Under the pieces are notes generated by a model, which saw only the letters and a program-made list of their open reading frames with translations, was not told where the DNA came from and ran no database searches. Positions 1 through 8,750 of a stretch of DNA of 64,000 nucleotides are shown in pieces. Source of the stretch: Candidatus Hydrogenedentota bacterium. GTDB taxonomy: Bacteria; Hydrogenedentota; Hydrogenedentia; Hydrogenedentales; JAEUWI01. The stretch covers positions 441,440-505,439 of the forward strand of contig JAHBVV010000001.1 of the NCBI GenBank assembly GCA_019637335.1, written 5' to 3'. Position numbers and translations under genes: made by a program. Positions within the stretch are counted from its first letter, which is position 1; each line of letters starts with the position of its first letter.

Positions 1-2
1 CG

Positions 3-146
3 CTGGCCACGCAGGTGGACCGCGGCCGGGACCTGGTCGGCGGTCGGGACGTCACGTTCCCCACGATGATCGAGCCGCTGGTTCCGATGCTGATCCGGTT
101 GACGCCCGAACATCTGGCCGTGACGGTGACGGCGTCGGCCGGCTGA
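3..146 (+). CDS. C-terminal end of an unidentified protein (partial)
   Basis: An open frame runs in from the left edge and stops with TGA at 144-146, giving 47 residues. The visible tail holds LATQVDRGRD and ends in HLAVTVTASAG. Use of G/C in third codon positions matches the neighbouring genes, which supports real coding. No domain can be named from this fragment. The following gene starts 145 bp downstream on the same strand with its own ribosome binding site. Confidence 0.45.
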   Translation: MATQVDRGRDLVGGRDVTFPTMIEPLVPMLIRLTPEHLAVTVTASAG

Positions 147-291
147 GATTTTTGTGCGAACCGGCGCGCGGGGTTGGTGTCTAAGGGGCCATGAAGTGAA
201 CCGCCGCCGGGGCGAATCGGCCCGGTGGCTCTGGCCGATACCCAGCCGGTAACCGGGCGCGCGCGCTACGGTCCGGACAAGGAGACCCCCT

Positions 292-1788
292 ATGAGGAAG
301 TACGCGACTTTTCTATTTTTTGCGGCGCTGATCGCGGGCACGGCGGGCGCGGACGCGCTGGAAGCCTCGGCGCGCGCCGCACTTCAGGCGGCGGCGGCCA
401 ACGCGGCCCCGGCGACGCCCCGGCTGAACGATCCGCTGGCGGAGTCGGTGAATGCGGGCGAAACGACGCTGGCGGACCAGACGGACGTGGCGATCACGGT
501 GTATAACAACGATCGGGCGCTGGTCCGGGATCGCCGGACGATCAAGTTGCTGCCCGGCGAGGTCCAGCTGAAGTTCATGGATGTGGCGTCGCAGATTCTG
601 CCGGAGACGGTGAGCCTGAAATCGACCTCGAACCCGGGGGGGCTGACGATCCTTGAGCAGAACTACGAGTTCGATCTCATGAGCCCGTCCGCGCTGATGA
701 ACAAGTACGTCGGGCGCGCGGTGCGGCTGATTAACAAGTCGTCGGACTATTCGTTCCACGAGGTGGAGGCGACGCTTCTGGCGAACAACGAGGGTCCGAT
801 TTATCAGGTGGGGGAGGAGATCTACCTGGGGCATCCCGGAACCGTGGTGCTTCCGGAGATCCCGGAGGAGCTGATCGCGAAGCCCACGCTGGTATGGCTG
901 CTGGACAATGGCGGGGCCGATCATGAGGTGGAGGTGACGTACCTGGCGAATGGGATTTCGTGGCGGGCGGACTATGTGCTGCGGCTTTCGCGGGACGAGC
1001 AATCGCTCGATGTCGAGGGCTGGGTGACGCTCACCAACGGGTCGGGGACGACGTACAACAACGCCGCGCTCAAGCTGGTCGCGGGCGATGTGAACGTCGT
1101 GCGCCCCGAGCGGCCGATGATGCGGATGTCGGCGGAGATGGCGGTGGCGGCGGACAGCTTCATGCCGCAGGAGGAGTCCTTCGCGGAGTACCACCTGTAC
1201 ACCATGCCGCGGCGCACGACGATCAAGCAGAATCAGACCAAGCAGGTCAGCCTGTTGCGCGCCCAGGGCGCGAAGGTGACGAAGGTGTATGAATTCCGTG
1301 GCCAGGAGCACTATTACATGCAGCCCGCGCCCGTCCCGCCGGAAAAAGTCGGCGTGTTTGTGGAGATTGAGAACGCCGAGGAGAACCAGCTGGGCATGCC
1401 GCTGCCGGCGGGTGTGATGCGCGTGTACCAGGAGGATTCCAGCGGGATGCTCCAGTTCGCGGGCGAGGACCGCATCAAGCACACGCCCAAGAATGAGACG
1501 GTGCGCCTGCGCCTCGGCAACGCCTTCGATATCGTGGGCGAGCGGACGCAGACGGACTTCACCCGGGTTGCGAACAACGTGCACGAATCGAGCTTCCGCA
1601 TTGTGCTGCGGAACCACAAGGATCAGGACGTGACGGTTGATGTGGTCGAGCCGATGCCGGGCGACTGGCGGATCCTCGAGTCGTCGCACACGCACGAGAA
1701 GAAGGATGCGCGGACGGCGGTGTTCTCGATAGCCGTGCCGGCGGATGGCGAAGTGGAGCTTACGTACCGGGCCCGCGTGACGTTCTAA
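292..1788 (+). CDS. DUF4139 domain-containing secreted protein
   Basis: This is a 498-aa protein with a signal peptide (about residues 1-22, hydrophobic LFFAALIAGTAGA). The motif YNNDRALVRD at the start of the mature part, followed by a beta-rich body, matches the DUF4139 (mucoidy-inhibitor MuiA-like) family, whose biochemical role is unsettled. The C-terminal part (EPMPGDWRIL, then SVPADGEV-like strands ending in TYRARVTF) is the typical end of the family. The usual N-terminal DUF4140 partner and coiled coil are short or absent, so this is a compact member. An AAGGAGA ribosome binding site precedes the ATG. It is probably periplasmic or outer-membrane associated. The family assignment is fairly firm; the function is unknown. 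Confidence 0.75.
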   Translation: MRKYATFLFFAALIAGTAGADALEASARAALQAAAANAAPATPRLNDPLAESVNAGETTLADQTDVAITVYNNDRALVRDRRTIKLLPGEVQLKFMDVASQILPETVSLKSTSNPGGLTILEQNYEFDLMSPSALMNKYVGRAVRLINKSSDYSFHEVEATLLANNEGPIYQVGEEIYLGHPGTVVLPEIPEELIAKPTLVWLLDNGGADHEVEVTYLANGISWRADYVLRLSRDEQSLDVEGWVTLTNGSGTTYNNAALKLVAGDVNVVRPERPMMRMSAEMAVAADSFMPQEESFAEYHLYTMPRRTTIKQNQTKQVSLLRAQGAKVTKVYEFRGQEHYYMQPAPVPPEKVGVFVEIENAEENQLGMPLPAGVMRVYQEDSSGMLQFAGEDRIKHTPKNETVRLRLGNAFDIVGERTQTDFTRVANNVHESSFRIVLRNHKDQDVTVDVVEPMPGDWRILESSHTHEKKDARTAVFSIAVPADGEVELTYRARVTF

Positions 1789-1852
1789 GGGGGCGAGGGG
1801 AAATGTATTCGGGCGCCGCGGCGGGGTTGCCGCGGCGCCCGGTTTCGTTACA

Positions 1853-2530
1853 ATGGCGCGCATGACCCGAATTCAGCGCGAGATTGTGCGGGCGGCGTTC
1901 CGGCTGGCCTTTGCGTATCCGAAGACGGACCTGGACAATCCGCCCCGTGCGCTGGATGATCTGATCTACATTATCCTCTCCGGGCAGACTTCGGAAATCA
2001 ACTACCAGCGCGCGTATGCAACGTTGCGCGCGCGTTATCCGGACTGGGAGGCGGCCCGCCGCGCGCCGGCGCGATCCATCGAGCGGGCCATACGCGGCGC
2101 GGGGCTTTCCGTGCAGAAGGCGCGCTACATCAAGGCGATTCTGGCGCGGGTCCATGCCGATTTCGGAGAAACCTCGCTGGACGGCCTCGCGGATTGGCCA
2201 ACCGGGGACGCCGAGACGTATCTGCGCCGCCTGCCCGGCGTCGGTGTGAAGACGGCGCGCTGCGTGTTGCTGTACACGCTGGGCCGCGACGTGTTCCCGG
2301 CGGATGTGCATTGTCTGCGCATCATGGAACGCGCGGGCTGGCTGAAGCGGGGGAAACGCCGCATGGAGGACGTCGCGGACGCCGCGCAGGCGCTGGTGCT
2401 GCCGGCGATCCGGCGGGAGTTGCACATCAGCCTCGTCCAGCACGGGCGCGCGGTTTGTAAGCCGGTGCGCCCGGAATGCCGGCGGTGCTGCATTGCGGAG
2501 TGTTGCCGTTGGGGGAAGAAAAGCCGGTAA
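1853..2530 (+). CDS. endonuclease III-like DNA glycosylase (HhH-GPD)
   Basis: This 225-aa protein is a base-excision repair glycosylase/AP lyase of the HhH-GPD superfamily. The helix-hairpin-helix LPGVGVKTA (127-135) carries the catalytic lysine K133, and the essential aspartate is D151 in PADVHCLR. Four cysteines at 202, 209, 212 and 218 fit the C-x6-C-x2-C-x5-C iron-sulfur cluster loop of endonuclease III. It lacks the exact VDTH signature of classical Nth, so it may belong to a divergent Nth/MutY-like branch with a different lesion preference. ATG at 1853 or 1862 is possible. It lies 64 bp after the DUF4139 gene on the same strand and may be expressed with it. Confidence 0.85.
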   Translation: MARMTRIQREIVRAAFRLAFAYPKTDLDNPPRALDDLIYIILSGQTSEINYQRAYATLRARYPDWEAARRAPARSIERAIRGAGLSVQKARYIKAILARVHADFGETSLDGLADWPTGDAETYLRRLPGVGVKTARCVLLYTLGRDVFPADVHCLRIMERAGWLKRGKRRMEDVADAAQALVLPAIRRELHISLVQHGRAVCKPVRPECRRCCIAECCRWGKKSR

Positions 2531-2546
2531 TCTACTCGCCGGTCTC

Positions 2547-3149
2547 TTACTCTTCCAAGAACTTCGCGGCCTGAGCGGGGTACTTGCTAATCAACCACTT
2601 GAGCACGTCTAATTGCGCCGCGCCCGTCGCACGGCGAATCTGAACGAGCAACTTCGCGCTGGAAGGCCTTTCCAACGTGAGGTTGGAGGCGCCTTCATTG
2701 CAGACGGAGCAGATTGCCCGGAGGTTGGCCGGATCGTCGGTTCCTCCCTGGCTCTTGTCGATGATATGCCCGATGTGCAGGCGAGTCGGTCGGGTAGGAT
2801 CATAAGGATGTGGGTCACCAGGGGCGGCGCCGCACATCTGGCAAGTGTAACCATTGCGATCAAGGACGAACGCGCGCGTTTCCTTCGAAATAGCGCGTTC
2901 AAAGGCTGGTTCTGGCTTAGCTGTTTCCAGCAAATACTGCCCGGGCTTCAGATCGCTTCGGTCGTTGTTGGTAAGGATGCGGTATCCCTCCTCCGAGCGA
3001 AGTTCCCGCACGCGCCGGGCCCATTCGGTGATATTGCCTGCAACCTTTCGTAGTTCATCGGAATCCATCACACGACCGATATTCGCGAGAAAATGTTCCC
3101 GCAGCCGTGCACGTGCGCCTTTCGGCTTGCCACTACGTCCTTTTGACAT
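2547..3149 (-). CDS. HNH restriction endonuclease of a type II R-M pair
   Basis: This 200-aa protein has an N-terminal basic helix-turn-helix-like region (REHFLANIGRVMDSDELRKV) and a C-terminal HNH nuclease fold. Zinc ligands are visible as C103-x2-C106 (CQMC) and C147-x2-C150 (CSVC). The catalytic stretch is HIGHIIDKSQGG (125-136) followed by DPANLR with N142. The same domain order is common in HNH enzymes encoded next to cytosine-5 methyltransferases. The start was placed at the ATG preceded by GAGAGGA; the open frame upstream is antisense shadow of the methyltransferase. It lies 53 bp downstream of that gene on the same strand, so the two form one unit. Its recognition site cannot be read from sequence. 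Confidence 0.85.
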   Translation of the reverse strand: MSKGRSGKPKGARARLREHFLANIGRVMDSDELRKVAGNITEWARRVRELRSEEGYRILTNNDRSDLKPGQYLLETAKPEPAFERAISKETRAFVLDRNGYTCQMCGAAPGDPHPYDPTRPTRLHIGHIIDKSQGGTDDPANLRAICSVCNEGASNLTLERPSSAKLLVQIRRATGAAQLDVLKWLISKYPAQAAKFLEE

Positions 3150-3202
3150 GAAATGCCATTCCTCTCGGCTGAAACGTGGCAGAAGTATAGAAACTGGGGG
3201 GC

Positions 3203-4165
3203 TCAGCCCGCAACAGCCAAAGCTGAGTTGCCGGCGGCCAGACAGGCGCTTATCTGGGTTGCCACGGCCTGCGCGACGGGCGGGGGGAATGCGTTGCCGA
3301 CCTGGCGATATGCCGGCGTCTTTTTTCCAGTAAATACCCAATTGTTCGGAAAGCCTTGTATGCGCGCGACCATCGGCACGGTCAATTTCGGCATGCCGGT
3401 GAACTCGGGATCCGGCGGTTCGTTGGCGACACCGAGACCGTCGACCCCCAATGCCGCCCAAGCCTTTCGCGCGCGCGTCGGACCGAGATCGGGGCCACCG
3501 TGCTTCTTTGAACCGCCCACGATGGTTGGCGCTATGTCGCTGGCGCGCTCCGCCCACGCCTTCGCGCCGCTCCAGCCCCGTGACGCCATGAGATCGCGCA
3601 GCAACTGGCCTACGGTAAGAGGTCTGGCGCCGGTTGGCTCTGGCCAGGTGAATGTTCCTGGAACATCTTTCCGGATCGCTACGATGACGACACGGGGGCG
3701 TAGTTGCGACACACCGAAATCGGACGCATTGAGCAGCCGCCAGTCCGCCGCATACCCGAGTTTTTCCAGTTGCGCTTTGAGGTTTTTGCGGTAGCCATCG
3801 AAGACCGGGTCCAGAAAGCCCCGGACGTTTTCCAGCATTACGGCTTTCGGACGGCATTCCTCGACCAGTCGGAGGGCCTGGGGAAACAGATCGCGCTCGT
3901 CCTGATGCCCCAGCTGTTTCCCCGCCTTGGAAAACGGAGGGCAGGGTACACCGCCCGCTAACAAGTCGACGCCGCGATAGGGCCTGGCGTCGAAGTGATT
4001 CACATCGCCTTCCACGACGTGCCAGTTGGGCCGGTTGTAGCGGAGTGTATTGCAGCAATGCGGGTCGATTTCGACGAGGGCCCGGTGTTGGAATCCGGCG
4101 CTTTCCAGCCCAAGGGCTTGACCACCAGCACCGGCGCAAATCTCGATTGATGTGAGGAGGGGCAT
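3203..4165 (-). CDS. DNA (cytosine-5-)-methyltransferase
   Basis: This 320-aa enzyme transfers a methyl group from S-adenosylmethionine to C5 of cytosine. Motifs appear in canonical order: motif I CAGAGGQALGL (10-20), motif IV GGVPCPPFS with catalytic C75, motif VI ENVRGF (112-117), motif VIII QLRPR (154-158), then a target-recognition region, motif IX (RIQGFPNNW) and motif X (YRQVGNAFPPPVA). It is nearly the minimum length for the family, so the target-recognition domain is small. It is the upstream gene of a two-gene R-M system with the HNH nuclease. The ribosome binding site is weak, and an inverted repeat at 4204-4219 lies just upstream. Confidence 0.93.
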   Translation of the reverse strand: MPLLTSIEICAGAGGQALGLESAGFQHRALVEIDPHCCNTLRYNRPNWHVVEGDVNHFDARPYRGVDLLAGGVPCPPFSKAGKQLGHQDERDLFPQALRLVEECRPKAVMLENVRGFLDPVFDGYRKNLKAQLEKLGYAADWRLLNASDFGVSQLRPRVVIVAIRKDVPGTFTWPEPTGARPLTVGQLLRDLMASRGWSGAKAWAERASDIAPTIVGGSKKHGGPDLGPTRARKAWAALGVDGLGVANEPPDPEFTGMPKLTVPMVARIQGFPNNWVFTGKKTPAYRQVGNAFPPPVAQAVATQISACLAAGNSALAVAG

Positions 4166-4203
4166 GAGGGAGCTTTCTGAATATTTAATCAGTTGTTTTC
4201 TTT

Positions 4204-4219
4204 TTGCTAATCATAGCAA
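4204..4219. promoter_or_regulatory. inverted repeat upstream of the R-M operon
   Basis: A perfect 6-bp inverted repeat, TTGCTA-ATCA-TAGCAA, lies 39 bp upstream of the methyltransferase start in an AT-rich patch. Solitary R-M operons without a controller protein are often autoregulated by the methyltransferase or an outside factor binding such sites. The role is inferred from position only. Confidence 0.35.
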
Positions 4220-4386
4220 TCATCGGCGCGGAATACCAGCCATGATTTGGATAGACTAGTGCTCCAAAGTGGGGCGGTTTCCGGAGCGGGCGAGGTTTTT
4301 GCTGGGTGCGCGCGGGGCGGGGTGAGGGCGGTTCGGGGGGATGGCTTGCGGGCTGGGGTTTGGGGGTGGTCGCGCGGGTTGGATTT

Positions 4387-4546
4387 GCGGATGTGGTTGG
4401 TCGGAAGGTTCTATGTCGCCCCGCTGGGGCTTTATTGTTTGGGGGCGGGTAACCCAGGGTTCCGGTCGTACCGGCCTTCGGCGCGGGCACGACCGTCACC
4501 CTGGGCTACGGTATGCCGCCACTGCGTGGCTATGCAATTGGGCGCT
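4387..4546 (+). repeat. multi-hairpin repeat R2, copy 1
   Basis: About 160 bp nearly identical to 5201-5356. It contains nested inverted repeats: GCCCCGCTGGGGC near 4419, a CCCAGGG/CCCTGGG pair about 45 bp apart, and a near-palindrome around GCCGCCACTGCGTGGC. No gene is carried. It looks like a structured REP-type or RNA-forming element. Confidence 0.7.
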
Positions 4547-4786
4547 TAATTGGGTACGAGCCCTGTTCGCGTTCATCTGCGTCCATTCGCGGTTCAACTC
4601 GATTGGTTTCGGGTATGCAGGGATGGGCTACGGGGGCGCGGGCAGTTGGCGGTGCGGGCGGTGCGGGCGGCTTTGCCGCCGTGGACAGGCGGGACGCCTA
4701 TCCTACTTTGCGCCTTGCGGCGCGGTGGACGGGCGGGGTAGTCGGCTGGATTTGGTGGCGCGGCGTGGTTTGGCTCGACCCGGGCC

Positions 4787-4888
4787 GGGACGTACCCCCG
4801 CGTTGGGGCGTTTGTGGGTTGGGGGCGGTGTGTCTGAGTACGTTGGGTGTGCGCTTCGAGGGTAGGGGGGTGTGCGGCGGTACGTCCC
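4787..4888 (+). repeat. 102-bp terminal-inverted-repeat element, copy 1
   Basis: Starts GGGACGTACC and ends GGTACGTCCC, a perfect 10-bp inverted pair (14 of 15 if extended to GGGACGTACCCCCGC). The inside is G/T-rich. It is preceded by about 110 bp also repeated before copies 2 and 3 (it contains GGCTGGATTTGGTGGCGCGG). Confidence 0.85.
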
Positions 4889-5055
4889 TTGGTTGGGCTG
4901 GGTTTTCGGGGAGGGGCGTGTTTGGATCGTTGTTGCGCCTTGCGGCGCTTTGGATAGGCGGGACGGCTGTCCTGCTTTGCGCCTTTTGGCGCGGTGGACG
5001 GGCGGGGTAGTCGGCTGGATTTGGTGGCGCGGCGTGGTTTGGCTCGACCCGGGCC

Positions 5056-5157
5056 GGGACGTACCCCCGCGTTGGGGCGTTTGTGGGTTGGGGGCGGTGT
5101 GTCGGAATACGTTGGGTGTGTGCTTCGGGGTTGGGGGGGTGTGCGGCGGTACGTCCC
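5056..5157 (+). repeat. 102-bp terminal-inverted-repeat element, copy 2
   Basis: Same length and same terminal GGGACGTACC/GGTACGTCCC pair as copy 1, with a few internal substitutions. It has the same left flank ending CCCGGGCC. Confidence 0.85.
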
Positions 5158-5200
5158 TTTTCTGGGCTGGGGATTGGTGGTGGTCGCGTACGTTGTAGTG

Positions 5201-5356
5201 GCGGATGTGGTTGGTCGGAAGGTTCTATGTCGCCCCGCTGGGGCTTTATCGTTTGGGGGCGGGTAACCGAGGGCTGGCTCGTTCGCGCTGTCGCGCGATC
5301 TCGCTTCGCCCTGGGCTACGGTATGCCGCCGCTACGCGGCTATGCAATTGGGCGCT
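5201..5356 (+). repeat. multi-hairpin repeat R2, copy 2
   Basis: Near-identical to 4387-4546, but the segment between the CCGAGGG and CCCTGGG arms differs. The GCCGCTACGCGGC palindrome is perfect here where copy 1 has two changes, consistent with selection or gene conversion keeping a stem. Confidence 0.7.
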
Positions 5357-5496
5357 ATCCGGTGCTCACGTCTTTTCGGTTTGGAATTCGGGCTTCCTGT
5401 AGCGGGGCGAGTAAGGTTTGCGCCTTGCGGCGCGGTGGACGGGCGGGGTAGCAGGCTGGATTTGGTGGCGCGGCGTGGTTTGGCTCGACCCGGGCC

Positions 5497-5598
5497 GGGA
5501 CGTACCCCCGCGTTGGGGCGTTTGTGGGTTGGGGGCGGTGTGTTGGAATACGTTGGGTGTGTGCTTCGGGATCGGGCGTATGCGCGGCGGTACGTCCC
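5497..5598 (+). repeat. 102-bp terminal-inverted-repeat element, copy 3
   Basis: Same 102-bp length and perfect terminal inverted repeats as copies 1 and 2. The interior differs mainly in the last 30 bp. It ends 139 bp before the metal ATPase start. Confidence 0.85.
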
Positions 5599-5737
5599 TT
5601 GGTTGTGCTGGCGGTATGTCCCCTGGTTGGGCGTTTTTTATTGCGTGGTGGAAGCGGGGGCTGGGGAAGGCGTACGCTTGGGGTGCGGGGAGGGGGCTCG
5701 CACGCGGACGGTTTTCCATGGAAGGACGCTCACTGTA

Positions 5738-7618
5738 ATGGCCGATGAAGCTTCGCGGGGCCTTGTGGCCTTGCTCCGACGTTATCAGATTGCCGGCATC
5801 ACGGCGCTGGCGCTTTCGATGATTGCGGCGTATCTGACGCTGCGTTTCGGGTTCGGGCTGGCGGGGTGGCGGGCGGATGCGCCGTTGTGGATCTGCCTGG
5901 CGCTGGGCGGGACGCCGCTGGTGTTCGAACTGGGGGCGAAGGCCCTGCGGCGCGAGTTTGGATCGGACCTGCTTGGCGGCATTTCGATCGTGACGTCGGT
6001 CGTGCTGGGGGAGTATCTGGCGGGCGCGATTATCGTGTTGATGCTTTCGGGGGGCGAGGCGCTGGAGGCATACGCGCTGCGCAGCGCGTCTTCCGTGCTG
6101 GCGGCGCTGGCGCGGCGGATGCCGTCGGTGGCGCATCGAAAGGGTGAGAACGGGACGCTGGAGGATGTGGCGCTGGACCGGGTGGCGGTGGGCGACACGC
6201 TGGTGGTTTATCCGCACGAGATCTGTCCGGTGGATGGCGAGGTGCTTGCGGGGCACAGCGTGATGGATGAGTCGTACCTAACGGGCGAGCCGTTTCAGAT
6301 CACGAAGACGCTGGGGTCGAGCGTGATATCGGGCTCGATCAATGGGGAGTCCGCGCTGACCATTCAGGCGACGCGGCGGGCGGCGGATTCGCGGTACGCG
6401 CGGATTATGGCGGTGATGCGGGAGTCGGAAGCGACGCGCCCGCAGATGCGCCGTCTGGGGGATCAGCTGGGGGCGGCGTATACGCCGCTGGCGGTGGTTA
6501 TTGCGGTGGGGGCGTGGCTGGTCAGCGGCGATCCGTTGCGCTTTCTGGCGGTGCTGGTGATCGCGACGCCGTGCCCGCTGCTGATCGGGATTCCGGTGGC
6601 GATTATCGGTTCGATTTCGCTTTGCGCGCGGCGTGCGATTGTGGTGAAGAGCCCGATCGCGCTGGAGCAGATGACCCGGTGCCGTACGGCGATATTCGAC
6701 AAGACGGGGACGCTGACCTATGGGGAGCCGGCCCTGACGGAGCTTGCGCCGGGCCCGGGTTTCGAGCGTCGGGAGGTGTTGCGCCTGGCGGCGGCGGTGG
6801 AGCGCTATTCCAAGCACCCGCTCGCGGAGGCGATCGTGGCGGCGGCGGAGGGGGAGGGGTTGGTCATTCCGGATCCGGAGTCCGTTCGGGAACGTCCGGG
6901 CGAGGGGCTGCGGGGCATGGTCGAGGGGCGCGCAATTCGTATAACCAGCCGCAAGAAGATCGATGGGGAGCCGGTGGCGGGGCTGGAGCACCTGCCCGAG
7001 TTTGCGGGGGGGCTCGAGTGTGTGGTGATTGTTGACGGGACGCTCGCCGCGACATGCCGTTTCCGGGATTCGCCGCGCGCGGAGAGCCATTCCTTCATGC
7101 GGCACCTGGGGCCGCGGCACCAGTTCAAGCGTTTGATGATCGTTTCCGGCGACCGCGAGTCGGAAGTGCGTTACCTGGCGGAGGAAGTGGGGGTGACGGA
7201 GATCCACGCGCAGAAGAGTCCGGAGGAGAAGCTGGCGATTGTTCGGGAGGAAACCGCGCGGGCGCGCACGCTCTATGTCGGGGACGGCATCAACGATGCG
7301 CCGGCGATGATGGCGGCGACGGTGGGTATGGCGATCGGGCAGGGGAGCGATGTCACGGCGGAGGCGGCGGGGGTGGTGATCATGGACAATACGCTGCAAA
7401 AGGTGGACGAGTTTCTGCATATCAGCCGGCGGATGCGCGCGATTGTGCTGCAGAGCGTGCTGGGCGGCATGGCGCTGAGCCTTATCGGGATGGGGCTGGC
7501 GGCTGCGGGGCATTTGAGCCCGGTGCAGGGCGCGGTTTGCCAGGAGATCATCGACGTGCTGGCGGTGTTGAACGCGTTGCGGGCGGCGTGGCCCCCGCGG
7601 ACGCTTTCGGACATGTAG
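5738..7618 (+). CDS. P1B-type heavy-metal-transporting ATPase
   Basis: This 626-aa protein is a heavy-metal efflux P-type ATPase. It shows the phosphorylation motif DKTGT (D321), the actuator loop SYLTGEP, an HP dipeptide (KHPLAEA) and the hinge GDGINDAP. The membrane metal site in TM6 is TPC (277-279) rather than CPC, and TM7 carries QEIID followed by NALR, a combination described for the P1B-5 subgroup (cobalt/nickel/iron-like substrates are suspected). There is no N-terminal heavy-metal-binding domain. Long upstream extension of the frame is repeat DNA, so I chose the ATG after GGAAGGACGC. The substrate is inferred from the motif class only. Confidence 0.85.
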   Translation: MADEASRGLVALLRRYQIAGITALALSMIAAYLTLRFGFGLAGWRADAPLWICLALGGTPLVFELGAKALRREFGSDLLGGISIVTSVVLGEYLAGAIIVLMLSGGEALEAYALRSASSVLAALARRMPSVAHRKGENGTLEDVALDRVAVGDTLVVYPHEICPVDGEVLAGHSVMDESYLTGEPFQITKTLGSSVISGSINGESALTIQATRRAADSRYARIMAVMRESEATRPQMRRLGDQLGAAYTPLAVVIAVGAWLVSGDPLRFLAVLVIATPCPLLIGIPVAIIGSISLCARRAIVVKSPIALEQMTRCRTAIFDKTGTLTYGEPALTELAPGPGFERREVLRLAAAVERYSKHPLAEAIVAAAEGEGLVIPDPESVRERPGEGLRGMVEGRAIRITSRKKIDGEPVAGLEHLPEFAGGLECVVIVDGTLAATCRFRDSPRAESHSFMRHLGPRHQFKRLMIVSGDRESEVRYLAEEVGVTEIHAQKSPEEKLAIVREETARARTLYVGDGINDAPAMMAATVGMAIGQGSDVTAEAAGVVIMDNTLQKVDEFLHISRRMRAIVLQSVLGGMALSLIGMGLAAAGHLSPVQGAVCQEIIDVLAVLNALRAAWPPRTLSDM

Positions 7619-7624
7619 CGGGGG

Positions 7625-7807
7625 CTATTGCTCGATAGAGCGTGCGTCGCACCAGGACACGCGTCCGGCTTCGACCTGGTATTCGACTTCGAGGGGGTTG
7701 CAGCAGATCTCGCAGTCGTAGATAAAGCACTGGCCTCTGAGGGAGAGGTCGAGGGGGATGGAGAAGGTTTGCCAGCAGTGGGGGCAGGTGATGTCGTAGA
7801 ATTCCAC
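7625..7807 (-). CDS. CPXCG motif-containing cysteine-rich protein
   Basis: A 60-aa zinc-ribbon-like protein with CPHC (C8, C11), C27, and C-E-I-C-C (C32, C35, C36), followed by NPLEVEYQVE. This is the layout of the small CPXCG family, in which the cysteines bind a metal; no function is established. The start is GTG. The gene converges on the metal ATPase, with only 6 bp between the stops. The family match is clear despite the short length. Confidence 0.75.
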   Translation of the reverse strand: MEFYDITCPHCWQTFSIPLDLSLRGQCFIYDCEICCNPLEVEYQVEAGRVSWCDARSIEQ

Positions 7808-8057
7808 GGTGTGGGTATCCGGTAGTGCGGTGCAATTTCTGGGGTTTATGGTACCTGATCCGGGCGGGTGGATTGGTAGGTGTGGGCGGGCGGCTTTGCC
7901 GCCGTGGACAGGCGGGACGGCTATCTTACGTTGGGTGGAGTTCTGGTATTACCCCGCCCAGACAGTGGGGAAGTAAGCGTAGTCTCGATTTTTGCACTTC
8001 GCCGGAAACCCACTATGATACGGGCTTTCAGCCCTGGCCGAAATCGTCGTCATTCTT

Positions 8058-8165
8058 CCTGGGCCGGCGGCCCAGGCTGATATGATCGTGCGCCTTCGGC
8101 GCTGAAGAAACGCTACTCAGGGCCGAAGGCCTGTTTCAAACCAGCCTGGGCCATCGGCCCAGGCT
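8058..8165. repeat. pair of strong REP-like hairpins
   Basis: Two palindromes lie about 85 bp apart: CCTGGGCC-GGC-GGCCCAGG at 8058-8076, and a longer version at 8143-8165 with 10-bp arms AGCCTGGGCC/GGCCCAGGCT around ATC. Shorter hairpins (GGGCT-TTC-AGCCC at 8022) flank them. They lie in a gene-free stretch and may act as transcript ends or REP elements. Confidence 0.6.
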
Positions 8166-8265
8166 AAGGGATCCAATAATCGATAAGGGCTGAAGGCCCG
8201 CTTCATAGCGCTTGTAATTCATCGGTAATGTCAGAGCTGCACCCCTTACTTTGTTGACCCCGGCC

Positions 8266-8367
8266 GGGACGTACCCCCGCGTTGGGGCGTTTGTGGTTTG
8301 TAGGCGGTGTAACGGAATACGTTGGGTGTGTGCTTCGGGATTGGGGGTATGTGCGGCGGTACGTCCC
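8266..8367 (+). repeat. 102-bp terminal-inverted-repeat element, copy 4
   Basis: Perfect 10-bp terminal pair GGGACGTACC/GGTACGTCCC. First of three copies spaced exactly 128 bp apart. Confidence 0.85.
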
Positions 8368-8393
8368 TTGTTTGGGGTGGATCGAACCGGGCC

Positions 8394-8495
8394 GGGACAT
8401 ACCCCCGCGTTGGGGCGTTTGTGGCTTGTAGGCGGTGTAACCCAATACGTTGGGTGTGTGCTTCGGGGTTGGGCGTGTTTGCGGCGGTACGTCCC
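8394..8495 (+). repeat. 102-bp terminal-inverted-repeat element, copy 5
   Basis: The left end is GGGACATACC, one change from the consensus; the right end is intact. A 26-bp spacer separates it from copy 4. Confidence 0.83.
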
Positions 8496-8521
8496 TTGTT
8501 TGGGGTGGATCGAACCGGGCC

Positions 8522-8623
8522 GGGACGTACCCCCGCGTTGGGGCGTTTGTGGTTTGTAGGCGGTGTAACGGAATACGTTGGGTGTGTGCTTTGGGGTTGG
8601 GCGTATTTGCGGCGGTACGTCCC
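8522..8623 (+). repeat. 102-bp terminal-inverted-repeat element, copy 6
   Basis: Both ends are intact, with the same 26-bp spacer (containing TTTGGGGTGGATCGAACC) as between copies 4 and 5. This shows that the 128-bp unit was duplicated in tandem. Confidence 0.85.
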
Positions 8624-8750
8624 TTGTGTGGGGTGGGTTATTGTGGACGGGAATGTCTGCGTCCCGGTGGGGGGACGTGTTAAGCTATGCGGGAACGCGG
8701 AGGTGTTCGGGCGTGGCGCCTGAACGGTCCGGGTCCCGGGAGAGCTTTCG

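Larger units (their letters stand above)
4241..5737. other. gene-free repeat field between the R-M operon and the metal ATPase
   Basis: About 1.5 kb with no credible gene. It is built from three 102-bp elements with a shared left flank, two R2 elements and a short REP-like hairpin (GGCGGCTTTGCCGCC type) near 4668. All parts lie with the G/T-rich strand on plus. Open frames here have no family-like sequence and simply follow the repeats. Confidence 0.75.
7808..8750. other. gene-free repeat field before the PQQ-propeller gene
   Basis: About 940 bp without a credible gene. It holds REP-like hairpins (7888, 8022-8165) and a tandem run of three 102-bp inverted-repeat elements (8266-8623). Confidence 0.7.
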
